A DNA stretch of 64,000 nucleotides from UBA8752 sp002336475 (GTDB lineage Bacteria > Bacteroidota > Bacteroidia > Flavobacteriales_D > Sanyastnellaceae), in the NCBI GenBank assembly GCA_943846755.1, contig OX044365.1, positions 1,550,001 through 1,614,000 of the forward strand, in the 5' to 3' direction. The translations under genes and the position numbers were made by a program. How positions within the stretch are numbered: position 1 is the stretch's first letter; each line of letters starts with the position of its first letter. This document shows positions 1 through 10,300 of the stretch, one piece after another. The notes under the pieces are model-generated. The model was not told where the DNA came from. It worked only from the letters and a program-made list of their open reading frames with translations, and did not search any database.

Positions 1-848
1 GCTTGGGCCGTGCGCTCCCGAACAGAGGCATATGCAAGGGCCAGTAACCGCTCTTGATTTTGGGTGACCTCACCTGCCAACATTCGGATAAACCGCATGG
101 CGACATCGCGGTTGCGGTGCATCAAATCCAAAAACACTTTGCGGGGTATGAGGTGTACTTCTGAATCCTCTAACACTTCTGCAGCACTGGTGTACTCCAA
201 CCCTTTGAGCACATCCATATGGCCCAAAAAATCTCCGGGCTTGCACAGCTCGATGATCAACTCTTTGCCGTAGTTGTCGGTGCGGAACACTTTGACAACG
301 CCGGAAGCCACATAGTAGACATTGTTGGTGGCGTCTCCTTCTGAGAACAGCACCTGCCCAGTGCCGAAACGCCGCGGCCTGTCTCCAACGTCAATGCCGG
401 GAATTCCCCCTTGCTCACTGGCGTCTGCGATAAACTCATTCAGGCGTTGTGGTGGCCGTCCATATTCACGCTGGAGAATGGCGCTTTTCTTCAAGCGGAC
501 TTCAATGGTGGCCAGCAAGTCGGCTTCGCTAAATGGCTTCACCAAATAATCGTCTGCGCCACTCGACATGCCCCTTCTCATCTCCTCTGCCCCGTCCCTC
601 GAAGTCAAGAAAATGAAGGGGATCATCGCCGTTTTCGGGTCGTTTGATAGGTAATGCAGCACGCCGTAGCCGTCCAACTCAGGCATTTCCACATCACACA
701 CGATCATGTCGGGACGGTCAAGTTGGGCCCGCTCTACTCCCGATTTTCCGTGTTCTGCCTGAATCACTTCATACCCCGCCAACTGCAGGATATCAGCAGT
801 AGTGGTCCGAAGAAACTGGTTGTCCTCGATGATGAGAATCTTTTTCAC
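1..848 (-). CDS. Response regulator with CheY-like receiver and cyclic-nucleotide-binding (Crp-type) domain, 3' end outside window
   Basis: Reading on the minus strand from a GTG at 848, the product opens with a receiver domain (about residues 1-115): acidic pair E8-D9, phosphoacceptor D52 in CDVEMPELDG, T82 and K104 in LVKPF. A linker follows, then a cyclic-nucleotide-binding barrel (about 155-265) and the start of the Crp dimerisation helix (LAYASVRERTAQ), where the window cuts it. A winged-helix DNA-binding domain should lie beyond the edge. Family knowledge makes this a transcription regulator that could merge phosphorylation and a small-ligand or redox signal. No cognate kinase is visible here. 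I see no strong ribosome-binding site, which is usual for Bacteroidota. The GTG start is favoured because the receiver begins directly after it. Confidence 0.88.
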   Translation of the reverse strand, partial: MKKILIIEDNQFLRTTTADILQLAGYEVIQAEHGKSGVERAQLDRPDMIVCDVEMPELDGYGVLHYLSNDPKTAMIPFIFLTSRDGAEEMRRGMSSGADDYLVKPFSEADLLATIEVRLKKSAILQREYGRPPQRLNEFIADASEQGGIPGIDVGDRPRRFGTGQVLFSEGDATNNVYYVASGVVKVFRTDNYGKELIIELCKPGDFLGHMDVLKGLEYTSAAEVLEDSEVHLIPRKVFLDLMHRNRDVAMRFIRMLAGEVTQNQERLLALAYASVRERTAQ

Positions 849-1025
849 GGCGTCGAAATATTGGCAAGGAGAAACGCCTCACAGTGATGCGTTCAACGGC
901 TGTAAGATAAAACAGGCTTCCGCGAGAACCCACGAATCGTCCTACACGACACCAACGCTTTCTTTCGTGGATTAAATTCGCGTACGCTATGACGGCCCAT
1001 TGCCGTCCGCAAAAAACCCAGCCGC

Positions 1026-3479
1026 ATGAACGTTTCCCTTGATTGGCTCAGGACTTGGCTCCCCATCGATCACCAACCTGGTCTCGATGTGCACGCCATC
1101 TCCGACACCCTCACCGCCACGGGATTGGAGGTAGAGGGCGTGGAGGAAATTCCAGCCGTTCCAGGCGGCCTCAAAGGCATGGTGGTCGGTGAAGTGCTGA
1201 CCTGTGAACAGCACCCCAATGCGGACAGGCTCCGCACAACAACGGTCGACGTGGGGGGCGATGCTCCACTTCACATCGTCTGTGGCGCTCCCAATGTAGC
1301 AGCGGGCCAAAAAGTTGTGGTGGCTACGGTAGGCGCAGTTTGCCACCCTTCAGAGGGCGACCCCTTCAAAATCAAGAAGGGCAAAATTCGGGGCGAAGTC
1401 TCAGAAGGCATGATCTGTGCCGAAGACGAATTGGGCCTTGGAAAAGGACACGACGGCATCCTCGTGCTCGATGCCGGAGCTGAAGTTGGAGCTGGGGCCG
1501 CTGCCGCCCTCGGCGTGGAAAGCGACCATCGGATAGAAATTGGACTGACCCCCAACCGCACCGACGCCATGGGACACATCGGTGTGGCGCGCGACCTTCG
1601 GGCGGCGCTGCTCTGGAATGGCGGAACCGGAACCGGAGCTGGTGTGCCGGATTTGGCACCATCTGAGACGGGAGCCCTCAAGGAAGGCAAAGGGCCCATC
1701 GCACTGAGCGTCGAGGATGCAAATGGCGCCCCTTGTTACTTGGGCATCACCCTGCGCAACGTGCAAGTGGGCCCCTCTCCAGACTGGATGCAGCAGCGCC
1801 TTCGCGCCATCGGTTTGGAGCCCAAAAACAACGTCATCGACGTGACGAATTATGTGCTGCACGATTTGGGACAACCCCTGCACGCATTTGATGCTGATCG
1901 GATCGAGGGCCACCAGGTCAAGGTCCGAAAGGCCAAAGAAGGAGAGGCCTTTACTGCATTGGATGGCAAAGAGATGACGCTGACTGCGGCCGACTTGGTC
2001 ATCGCAGATGCAGAAAAGCCGATGTGCCTTGCTGGCGTCTATGGAGGCGCGCACAGTGGCGTTCATGAAGGCACCACCTCGGTGTTTCTGGAAAGCGCTT
2101 GGTTCGAGCCTGTCACCATTCGGAAAAGCGCGAAGCGGCATACCCTTTCGACGGACGCCTCCTTTCGTTTTGAGCGTGGCGTCGATCCGGAAATGACCAC
2201 CCGCGGACTCCAGAAAGCGGTTTCCCTACTCGCAGAATGTGCAGGCGCAGAAACCGACGGTGGCGTGCAGGCTTTCACCGGAGCGTTGCCTCAGGCTACA
2301 CCAGTGGAATTGAGCTGGCAAACTTTAGACACCATGATTGGTGTTCCACTGGATCGCCAGAGGGTCAAAGGCATCTTGGCAGACCTTGACATCCAGGTTC
2401 TCTCAGAAGAAAATGACGCATTGTCTTTGAGTGTCCCCGCCTATCGCAGGGATGTGACACGCCCTGCGGATGTGGTGGAAGAAATCTTGCGCATCCACGG
2501 TTACGACCACATTCCGCTTCCCGGCAGGATGACCGTATCGCTCTCGCCCAAGCCCAACCCCGATCCCGAACAACTGCGCAATGACTTGGCGCGGACCTTG
2601 GTCGGGCGTGGCTTCCACGAAGTCATGCACAATTCATTGGTCCCCTCTGAGCACCTCAAGCTCGCCGATGACCCGAGCTTGAGCCCCGACCGCGCGGTCA
2701 TCTTGCTGAATCCGTTGAGCTCGGAATTGGATGCGATGCGCCAATCGTTGCTTTTTCAAGGCCTTGAAACTGTGGCGCGCAACAAGAACCACCAACGCCC
2801 AGACCTGTCGCTATTTGAGTTCGGAAAGGTGTATGCACAAGATGGCCAGGGCGGACACATCGAAACAGAGCGGCTGGCGCTGACGGTTTCCGGACGAACT
2901 GCTCCAGAAAGCTGGCGTGCCCTAGATCAAGACGGGATGTCGGCCCTGAAAGGCGCCGTAGAGGCCCTGCTCACCCAATGTGGCGTTGCGGGCTTGCAGT
3001 GTGTTCCGCTGACTGGCAGTGGCCTGTTCAAAGAAGGCCTCGAATGGAAAGGTCCAAAAGGCTTCTCTGTGCGCGCTGGTCTGGTGCACCCCACCCTCGC
3101 ACGGAAATTTGGCCTTGACGCTGACGTTTACCACGCCGATTTGCCCTTTGGCGGGTTGGTCACCTGGTCTGGAAAGAGCAAGATTAAAGCCCACGAGCTG
3201 GCTCGGTTCCCATCGGTTCGAAGGGACTTAAGCCTCCAAGTCCCTGCGGGCGTGACTTATGCGGGAATTGAAGGCGTGGTCCGACAGACGGGTGGCAAAC
3301 TGCTGCAAGCGGTCAACCTCTTCGATGTATACCACGACGAAAAAACGGACGCCACATCCTACGCCATCTCCGTTCACTTGCAAGACGCTGAAAAAACCCT
3401 CAGCGAAAAAGCCATCGAAAAAACAGTAGAGCGGATCTGCGCTCAACTGAACCAAAGGCTCGGGGTTACACTGCGATAA
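1026..3479 (+). CDS. pheT: Phenylalanyl-tRNA synthetase beta subunit
   Basis: The 817-residue product is the full length expected for bacterial PheT, which with PheS charges tRNA-Phe as an alpha2-beta2 enzyme in the cytoplasm. In order one sees the N-terminal tRNA-binding OB fold (about 40-150, with HPNADRL and CGAPN), the B3/B4 editing region (about 220-390, including DVTNYVLHDLGQPLHAFDAD), the B5 domain (about 410-480) and the ferredoxin-like anticodon-binding domain at the C terminus (about 720-817). pheS is not adjacent. The acyltransferase downstream begins directly after the stop codon, suggesting cotranscription. A TAAATTCG element at 973-980 may be its promoter. Confidence 0.97.
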   Translation: MNVSLDWLRTWLPIDHQPGLDVHAISDTLTATGLEVEGVEEIPAVPGGLKGMVVGEVLTCEQHPNADRLRTTTVDVGGDAPLHIVCGAPNVAAGQKVVVATVGAVCHPSEGDPFKIKKGKIRGEVSEGMICAEDELGLGKGHDGILVLDAGAEVGAGAAAALGVESDHRIEIGLTPNRTDAMGHIGVARDLRAALLWNGGTGTGAGVPDLAPSETGALKEGKGPIALSVEDANGAPCYLGITLRNVQVGPSPDWMQQRLRAIGLEPKNNVIDVTNYVLHDLGQPLHAFDADRIEGHQVKVRKAKEGEAFTALDGKEMTLTAADLVIADAEKPMCLAGVYGGAHSGVHEGTTSVFLESAWFEPVTIRKSAKRHTLSTDASFRFERGVDPEMTTRGLQKAVSLLAECAGAETDGGVQAFTGALPQATPVELSWQTLDTMIGVPLDRQRVKGILADLDIQVLSEENDALSLSVPAYRRDVTRPADVVEEILRIHGYDHIPLPGRMTVSLSPKPNPDPEQLRNDLARTLVGRGFHEVMHNSLVPSEHLKLADDPSLSPDRAVILLNPLSSELDAMRQSLLFQGLETVARNKNHQRPDLSLFEFGKVYAQDGQGGHIETERLALTVSGRTAPESWRALDQDGMSALKGAVEALLTQCGVAGLQCVPLTGSGLFKEGLEWKGPKGFSVRAGLVHPTLARKFGLDADVYHADLPFGGLVTWSGKSKIKAHELARFPSVRRDLSLQVPAGVTYAGIEGVVRQTGGKLLQAVNLFDVYHDEKTDATSYAISVHLQDAEKTLSEKAIEKTVERICAQLNQRLGVTLR

Positions 3480-4799
3480 GTGCCCCGCATAGCGCCACCG
3501 CCCTTCCCTGTACCCCGGCATAAACGGCATGTTGTGTATGCCTTAATGCGGCCTTGGACAAGGTGGGGAGCCACATTGTGGCACCGCATAGACAAGCGTG
3601 TCCCTGGTGCGCATTACCTGAACACTACAGGGGCAGATTCACCCGCAAAACTGCTGATTGCAGGACATCAGAATGGGTTGGCTGACCCGGTCCTCGCTTG
3701 TGTCATGATGGATGCACAGCTGCATTTTTTCACGCGCGCCGATGTCTTTCGGAAGCCTGTTTGGCGGTGGCTGCTCCTGAGGTTCAACATGATGCCGGTT
3801 TTTCGAGCTATTGATCGGGCGCCTAACATGGCGGAACGCAACAAAGCAACCTTCGAGGCCGCACATGACCGGCTCGAGCAAGGCGCGGTGTGCGGCATAT
3901 TCCCGGAGGCTGGCCACCTTGGCGAGCGGCGCATTCGAAGGGTCAGGAACGGCACTGCTCGGCTCATCGTTGGCGCATTGCACAGGCCCGAAATCCGCAA
4001 ACGCGGCCTAGACGTCCTGCCGATTCAACTCGATTTCGAGCGTTATGAGGGGTACCGGACAACAGCGCGTGTTCGAATAGGAGCCCCCATCCATTATGCT
4101 GACATTCCTCATCTGCTCTCCGACTCGGGCACTTCAAGGCGGGCATTGAGCGCGCGCATTCACACCGGTCTGGTCAACCATTCAGTGCACCTTCTTGAAC
4201 CGCCGTTGTATGAGGTTCACCTCGCCGCTTGTCGCTTCTTGGAAGGGGTCAATGAGGGCCCTGCAGACGCCTCACTTCTGCAAGCCGCCGCCGATGCGAT
4301 TCAACGCAATCCAATAGACGCATTGCGTGATTTCAATGCCGTGCTCTACTCTGGAATTGGACACCCGAGAATCTCCGACGACTTTGCGGCCCTCGGAAGG
4401 TTGAAGATGGACAACAGGACCAAGCTGATGCCCCATCTGTGGCGTTTGCCCGCATGGTTGGTGTTTATCCTGACCACAGGTTGGTGGCCGAGATTGGCGG
4501 AAAAATGGGCTGAAAACCGCCTCAAAGATGTGGCATTTAGAACCACTTTTAGTGTTCCAATCACCATGGTTGGTGTCACCATCACCTGGTTCCTTTTGGC
4601 TGTCGGAATAGGGCTATGGTCCACCCAACCCTTCGCGCTTCCTGCGGCCTTGATTTTGTTCCGTACCGCCCAACACTTGGCGATGCCCTTGGAAGATGCC
4701 TTGATCGATTTGCGGACTGAACATCGCGTCTCTCGCTCTGTCCCCCATGCTTTCATAGACCGGTGGTGCCTGGCTTCTGCAAGCAAGGTGGAGCCCTAA
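3480..4799 (+). CDS. PlsC-like glycerophospholipid acyltransferase with C-terminal membrane segments
   Basis: The N-terminal half carries the acyltransferase motifs of the PlsC/GPAT superfamily: an HxNGLAD block (H63, D69) as motif I and FPEAG (141-145) in place of the usual FPEG, followed by a basic RRIRRVRNGTARL stretch. The last third holds two or three hydrophobic segments (about 320-400). The role is probably acyl transfer to a lysophospholipid or glycerolipid at the inner membrane; the exact acceptor cannot be told. The GTG at 3480 abuts the pheT stop. An ATG at 3546 is a plausible later start, leaving the motifs intact. The total of 439 residues is longer than single-domain PlsC. Confidence 0.8.
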   Translation: MPRIAPPPFPVPRHKRHVVYALMRPWTRWGATLWHRIDKRVPGAHYLNTTGADSPAKLLIAGHQNGLADPVLACVMMDAQLHFFTRADVFRKPVWRWLLLRFNMMPVFRAIDRAPNMAERNKATFEAAHDRLEQGAVCGIFPEAGHLGERRIRRVRNGTARLIVGALHRPEIRKRGLDVLPIQLDFERYEGYRTTARVRIGAPIHYADIPHLLSDSGTSRRALSARIHTGLVNHSVHLLEPPLYEVHLAACRFLEGVNEGPADASLLQAAADAIQRNPIDALRDFNAVLYSGIGHPRISDDFAALGRLKMDNRTKLMPHLWRLPAWLVFILTTGWWPRLAEKWAENRLKDVAFRTTFSVPITMVGVTITWFLLAVGIGLWSTQPFALPAALILFRTAQHLAMPLEDALIDLRTEHRVSRSVPHAFIDRWCLASASKVEP

Positions 4800-4894
4800 A
4801 TGTTGAACTGCACCAAACCATCCACAACGCTCCCACAACAACGTTGCAGTCCAGACAGCTCCTTGTATTTTTAACCCAACCGAACACACACGCC

Positions 4895-5575
4895 ATGGGC
4901 AGTCAAACCATCCTCGTCGTGGATGATGAGCCAGACATTCTCGAACTGGTCCAATACAACCTTGAGAAAGAAGGATTTGCAGTTTACACTGCTGGAAATG
5001 GCCGCGAGGCCATCGAAATAGCCGAGAAAGTCATACCAGACCTGGTTCTGCTCGATGTCATGATGCCCGAAATGGACGGCATGGAAACCTGCACCCAAAT
5101 GCGGGAAAACACCAAACTGGAAGGCACAGTGATTGCCTTTTTGACCGCACGGGGTGAGGACTACAGCCAAATCGCAGGATTTGACGCTGGAGCGGATGAC
5201 TACATCACCAAGCCCATTAAACCCCGTGTTCTGCTCAGCCGCATGAAGGCGTTGTTGCGGAGGGGCAAAAAATCAGAGGTAGCCAAGGAAGTATTCGAAG
5301 GCAAAAACATCACCATCAATCGCGACCGGTACATCGTGGCTGTCAATGGCAAGGAACTCAGCTTGCCCAAGAAGGAATTCGAATTGCTCTCCTTGCTGGT
5401 CTCACAGCCAGGGAAAGTCTTCAAAAGAAGCACCATTCTGAAGGAAGTCTGGGGCAATGATGTGGTGGTCGGGGACCGTACGATTGATGTCCACATCCGC
5501 AAGCTTCGAGAGAAACTGGGCAACCACAACTTCAAAACGGTCAAAGGTGTAGGTTACAAGTTCGAAGAAGAATGA
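4895..5575 (+). CDS. OmpR/PhoB-family response regulator
   Basis: A 226-residue regulator with a receiver domain (acidic pair D10-D11, phosphoacceptor D54 in LLDVMMPEMDG, conserved TAR and TKPIK motifs) followed by an OmpR-type winged helix (about 130-226, with the typical VVGDRTIDVHIRKLREK recognition region). The frame is open upstream to 4763, but the ATG at 4895 places the receiver immediately after the start, so it is preferred. Its stop overlaps the histidine kinase start in an ATGA at 5572-5575, so the two are translationally coupled partners. The pair resembles PhoB/PhoR by architecture, but the stimulus cannot be read from sequence. Confidence 0.93.
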   Translation: MGSQTILVVDDEPDILELVQYNLEKEGFAVYTAGNGREAIEIAEKVIPDLVLLDVMMPEMDGMETCTQMRENTKLEGTVIAFLTARGEDYSQIAGFDAGADDYITKPIKPRVLLSRMKALLRRGKKSEVAKEVFEGKNITINRDRYIVAVNGKELSLPKKEFELLSLLVSQPGKVFKRSTILKEVWGNDVVVGDRTIDVHIRKLREKLGNHNFKTVKGVGYKFEEE

Positions 5576-6615
5576 ACATTCGAACACCACGGGGCGTCGC
5601 ACTTATGTGCGCGCTGCTCGTTACCATTTTCGGAACGGTGAGTGCCACCGCAGTGTTCTGGATTTATGATGTTCAAGCGCCCTTACAAGCCCTGGCATTG
5701 GGGGCGGTGTCCATGTTTGCCCTTTCCATGGCGGTGATATACAGTGCCATCGAAAAATTCATCTACCAGAAAGTTCGCATCATCTACAAGAACATCCACC
5801 GGTTTAAAAGCACCAAGGAACGTGCCCGCGATGTTCACATGGGGGAAGATGTTATGGAAAAGGTGAGGCTCGACGTGATGGACTGGGCCACCGAAAAGGT
5901 CAATGAAATTTCCTTGCTCAAAGAGCAGGACACCTTCCGAAAGGAATTCATTGGCAACCTGGCCCACGAATTGAAGACACCGGTTTTTAACATCCAAGGC
6001 TACATCTTGACGTTGCTTGAAGGGGCCCTCGAAGACCCCGAACACAACCGAAAATTCCTGATGAAAGCCGCCAAAAATGTGGACCGTATGGCCGGCCTCA
6101 TCGATGACCTTGATGTGATCACCAAAATTGAAGGGGGGTCACTGGAATTGGATGTGACCACTTTCGATTTGGGCCATTTGGTGCGCGAGGTCATGGATGG
6201 ACTTGAACCGCGGGCCACCCGGGCGAACATCAATGTGGTGTTCGTTGAAGACGGGGGGCGTAAAATCGATGTCAAAGGCGACGCTGGCAAAATCGAGCAG
6301 GTCATCACAAACTTGGTCTCGAACAGCCTCCGATATGGAATGGAAAAAGGCACCACGCAGATCCGATGTTACGACATGGAAGAGCAGGTCTTGGTGGAGG
6401 TTGCAGACGATGGTCTGGGCATCTCAGAAGAACACCTTCCCCGGGTCTTCGAACGCTTTTACCGGGTTGACCAAAGCCGTTCGCGCAATGCGGGTGGAAG
6501 CGGACTTGGCCTGGCTATTGTAAAGCACATCATTGAGGCGCATGAGCAGAGCATCTCGGTGCGATCTACCAAGGGCAAGGGCTCCACATTTTCGTTTACC
6601 CTCCTCAAGGCATAG
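5572..6615 (+). CDS. Membrane sensor histidine kinase (PhoR-like)
   Basis: The 347-residue protein has two N-terminal membrane segments (about 10-30 and 38-60) with almost no periplasmic loop, then a linker. A HisKA dimerisation domain follows, with H132 in NLAHELKTP, and then a HATPase domain with N box (VITNLVSNSLRYG), G1 (DDGLGI), F box (FERFYRVDQSRSR) and G2 (GGSGLGLAIV). It should autophosphorylate H132 and pass phosphate to the regulator encoded just upstream. The tiny extracytoplasmic loop suggests it senses membrane state or a partner protein rather than a periplasmic ligand. This is inference. Confidence 0.93.
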   Translation: MNIRTPRGVALMCALLVTIFGTVSATAVFWIYDVQAPLQALALGAVSMFALSMAVIYSAIEKFIYQKVRIIYKNIHRFKSTKERARDVHMGEDVMEKVRLDVMDWATEKVNEISLLKEQDTFRKEFIGNLAHELKTPVFNIQGYILTLLEGALEDPEHNRKFLMKAAKNVDRMAGLIDDLDVITKIEGGSLELDVTTFDLGHLVREVMDGLEPRATRANINVVFVEDGGRKIDVKGDAGKIEQVITNLVSNSLRYGMEKGTTQIRCYDMEEQVLVEVADDGLGISEEHLPRVFERFYRVDQSRSRNAGGSGLGLAIVKHIIEAHEQSISVRSTKGKGSTFSFTLLKA

Positions 6616-6672
6616 AACGGTCTTCTCGCCCGCACTTTGGCTGCCCCGCGTGCAACAGAGGTTCGGGACAGT

Positions 6673-7344
6673 TCAGGTGCGCTGCAACATTCCCGTCCCC
6701 GCTGCATTGACAAACGGGTTGCCCGCCTTTTCAACGCCAACCGTCGTTGCAGGCCCATGACCGGGCACCACCGTGTAGTGATCGGGCAAGGTGTAAATGG
6801 CATTCTCGATGCTTTTGGCCAGTTGATCGGGGTCTCCTCCAGGAAGGTCTGTGCGGCCGATGCTGCCTTGAAACAGCACGTCCCCGCCGATGACTCGGGC
6901 GTTCCGGTCGTCCACAAAAACCACGTGACCTGGTGCATGACCCGGCGTATGTCGGACGGTCAATTCGACCTGCCCTATGACCAGGTGTTCGCCATCAACA
7001 AAGTCTTGATTTCCACATTCTGGCAAAGGGTCCAGTGCCACACCATAACGCTCCGCTGCCCAGTGGGCCATCTCATAGGTGGGCCGATCCAAGCTGTGCA
7101 GCCTTGGACGAAGGCCGTATCGCTTGTGCATCCCATGACAACCCATCACGTGGTCTAAATGGGCATGGGTCAACCAAACCGCGCGGGGCTGAAGGCTGTG
7201 CTCGGCCAGCACAGCATCGAACCACTCCCACTCCTGAGGGGTTGAAAAACCAGGGTCAAAAACGACGACTCCACCCTCACCATCGGGCAGGAGGACCGTG
7301 TTTTCAGAAAAAGCGTTGCAAGCCTGTACAAACATGGACTGCAA
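6673..7344 (-). CDS. Metallo-beta-lactamase-fold hydrolase (glyoxalase II-like)
   Basis: The 223-residue product contains the zinc-binding HxHxDH motif (THAHLDH, 60-65), GHAPGH as the next ligand histidine, the bridging aspartate in IGGDVLF and a final GHG. These are the full ligand set of hydroxyacylglutathione-hydrolase-like enzymes. It lacks the long C-terminal substrate domain of true GloB, so it fits the short generic family whose substrates are often unknown thioesters. A second methionine at 7335 is an equally possible start. It converges on the histidine kinase (57 bp apart) and diverges from the large envelope gene at 7396. Confidence 0.88.
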   Translation of the reverse strand: MQSMFVQACNAFSENTVLLPDGEGGVVVFDPGFSTPQEWEWFDAVLAEHSLQPRAVWLTHAHLDHVMGCHGMHKRYGLRPRLHSLDRPTYEMAHWAAERYGVALDPLPECGNQDFVDGEHLVIGQVELTVRHTPGHAPGHVVFVDDRNARVIGGDVLFQGSIGRTDLPGGDPDQLAKSIENAIYTLPDHYTVVPGHGPATTVGVEKAGNPFVNAAGTGMLQRT

Positions 7345-7395
7345 GTTCCCCTATCCCGGTGAATCCGCGTGCGCAGTTTGTACATTCCGAATTCG

Positions 7396-10300
7396 ATGTC
7401 GTTCACAACGCAGCTTAGGAGCATCCTGGTCTTGTTTTTGGGCTGTTGTGCCTTCGGTCCGTCTGCGGTGATGGGCCAATTCCACAATGGCCTGGACATG
7501 GGGTTTGGCCAACAGCGGGTGCAGTACCGCACCTTCGATTGGCAGTACCTCTCAGGTGACCCATTTGAGCTGCATTTTTACCAAGGCGGTAGAGACTTGG
7601 CTGAGTTCGGCATGAATGCCCTGGCGATGGACCTCCCCGAAGTGGAATCCACCTTTCAGCGGCGCATTTCAGGTCCCGTGGAGGTCTTGGTCTTCAACAA
7701 GCACGCGGACTTCAGACAAAGCAACATTGGCATTGATGGCTCTTCTGCCGGCAACATCGGGGGGTCCACCTTGATTTACGGCAAAAAGCTTTTTGCATGG
7801 TATGACGGGGACCACCAATCCTTTCGCCTACAATTGCGTCGAGGCCTTCACCGCATCTTGTTGCGTCAATACATCTTTGGAGATGACTGGAAGGACGTGG
7901 TCAAAAACAGCCAATTGTTCCAACTTCCAGCTTGGATGGAAGAGGGCATGGTCGCCGCCTTATCGGGACCAATCAATGGGGCCGACAGGGCGCGTCTGAA
8001 AGACCTCACCAGCCGTGGTCTCATCCCTCAGTTGCAGGTTCTCGATGGAGAGGAGCGGCGAATAGCATCCGAAGCAGTGTGGCGCTTTGTTCTCGAAACG
8101 TTTGGGCGGCAGTCTGCATTGGATGTGCTCAGTGGATTCAAGGCTGGACGCACACTTGATGCGGGGTTCCGCAGGATTGGGATGGACCTGGAAGGACTGC
8201 TTTCTGCTGCCCAAGCGCATTATGCCGTAGGTCAAGCCATCGGGCTGAATTCCAGCTTGGAGCACGGAGTGCAAGTCGACATCACGACCAACCAACTTCG
8301 ATCGGCCCATATGGGGGCCCTGCCTCACCGTGGAAGGCGTAAATACACCCACCGGAATTTCTCTACCTCGGCGGAAGGCCGTTGGACGGCTTGGGTCACC
8401 GACGAACGGGGACAAGTGCGCGTCTGGTGGAGCGATGGTCAGCGCAAGCGGTGCATTGCCAAAGTGGACCACAAACTGACGCGCATCACAGATGACACCT
8501 ATCCGGTTTTGGCTTGGCATCCGAGCCTTCCGGTATTGGCGCACATTCACGAAGACAAAGGGCGGGTCTTCCTGACCATTTCAGATGCCGCATCCGGCGA
8601 ATCCAACAAACAAGAGTTGTTCAGGATTGAAAAGGTGATTGATTTGGACTGGTCGCCCGATGGCCGGCGCATCGCCTTTAGCGGGGTACGGGCTGGCAAA
8701 ACTGACCTCTACATCTACAACACCCTCGCCGGGTCGCAAGTGCCTTTGTGGGAAGACGGTTGGGACGACCTCAACCCCGACTGGACCCCCGATGGACGCG
8801 GACTGTTGTTCAGCAGCAACCGCCCTGGAGAAGGAGATGTGGACACCAGTCCAGCGGTACCGGTCAACCGTCCAAGGGACCTGTGGCTCTATGATCTGGA
8901 CTCTCAAGTCATGGAGCGCATCACCGAAACTCCAGAGGACGATGAAGTGCGGCCCTTGGCGTTGGATGGCGCCACCATGGCATACCAACTCGCCGAGGAG
9001 CCGAGCACCATTCACATGGCCAAGAGGGACAGCGCCATCTTGCGGGTCGACACCGCCATCCATTACCGGTACTTCACGCGCACGGCGCCCTGGTTTCATG
9101 TCGGAGGTCCCGTCGCCGAGTTGAAACTGCTGGAGACCCGGGACGGTTGGGAGGCGGTGACCATCGAGCAAGGCCGGCCCCGTTGGAATACAGGAGATTT
9201 GCCAGCAGCACCGATCAAGGCGGCAATGGGTGAAGTGGGTGCGACTGTGGTTCCTTCCGACCAGAAGCCTTGGGACTACTTGCCCGAGGACAAGCTCAAC
9301 TTGCTCCCTGGCCAAGTGGACTACCGCAATTACACCTTCGAAACAGAACGGGCGTTGCGGAGCCCGGACGAAGACAGGAACGTTACCCCAGGAGAAGGCC
9401 AGTCCAGCGGGCCTGTTGCGAACCTGCCCCCTGTTCCGACCCCATTGCCCTACCGCCGAAACTTTGCATTGGACCAACTGCTCAGTCAGGTAGACAACAG
9501 TTTTGCCACCTCATTCTACCAACCTTTTACAGGAGCAGCTGGGAGTTTTCCGGGGCTGAGTGGCCTGCTCAAAATTGGCATTTCTGATCTTTTCGAGGAC
9601 ATCAAATGGGTCGGCGGTATGCGCCTGGCTGGGAGCCTTCAAAACTCCACTTTTGTGGTCTCACACAAGAACCTGGAGCGCAAGGTTGACCGAGAATGGA
9701 TCATTGAGCGCCAAGGCAACGAAGGTGTGAATTCAGAGCTGGGCGCATTGACGCGGACCCACACCCATGCTGTGCATTACCGGCGCACCATCCCGTTTTC
9801 AGAAACGATGAGTGTTCGGGCGCAGCTCACTTACCGGTTGGATCGGGTCTCCCTCCTTGCGACAGACCCTTTCAATGCCAGCCGGGACGATCAATACGTT
9901 CAGGGCATTGGAGGAACTGTGAGTTGGGTCTTTGATGACAGCCGTGAACTGAGCCTGAACATCCGCAATGGAACACGCGCAAAAGCTTGGGTGGAAATGC
10001 TCGCCCCACCCGATGGTGAAGGAGGCATGTTGATGGTAGCGGGGTTTGACGCCCGGCGGTACATTCCGCTGTTCCGCCGCATCACCTTGTGCATGCGCGC
10101 TGCGGGAAACACCTCTTTTGGGGAACGCGGGTTGCTGCATTATTTGGGTGGCGTGCATGAATCTCTGCTGACTGCAGTGGATGGTGCCATGCCCATTCCC
10201 GATGGCAACTTCGCCTACCAAACTGCGGCCACACCCATGCGCGGATTCGTGCGGAATGTGCGGAATGGAACCAGCTTCGCCGTCGCCAATGCCGAGGTCC

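Noticed and set aside
4763..4894. Longer N terminus for the PhoB-like regulator
   Set aside because: The receiver domain starts right after the ATG at 4895; the extension overlaps the acyltransferase end.
8581..9477. 298-codon open frame opposite the propeller part of the large envelope gene
   Set aside because: Antisense shadow of PD40 repeats; no start context or motif.
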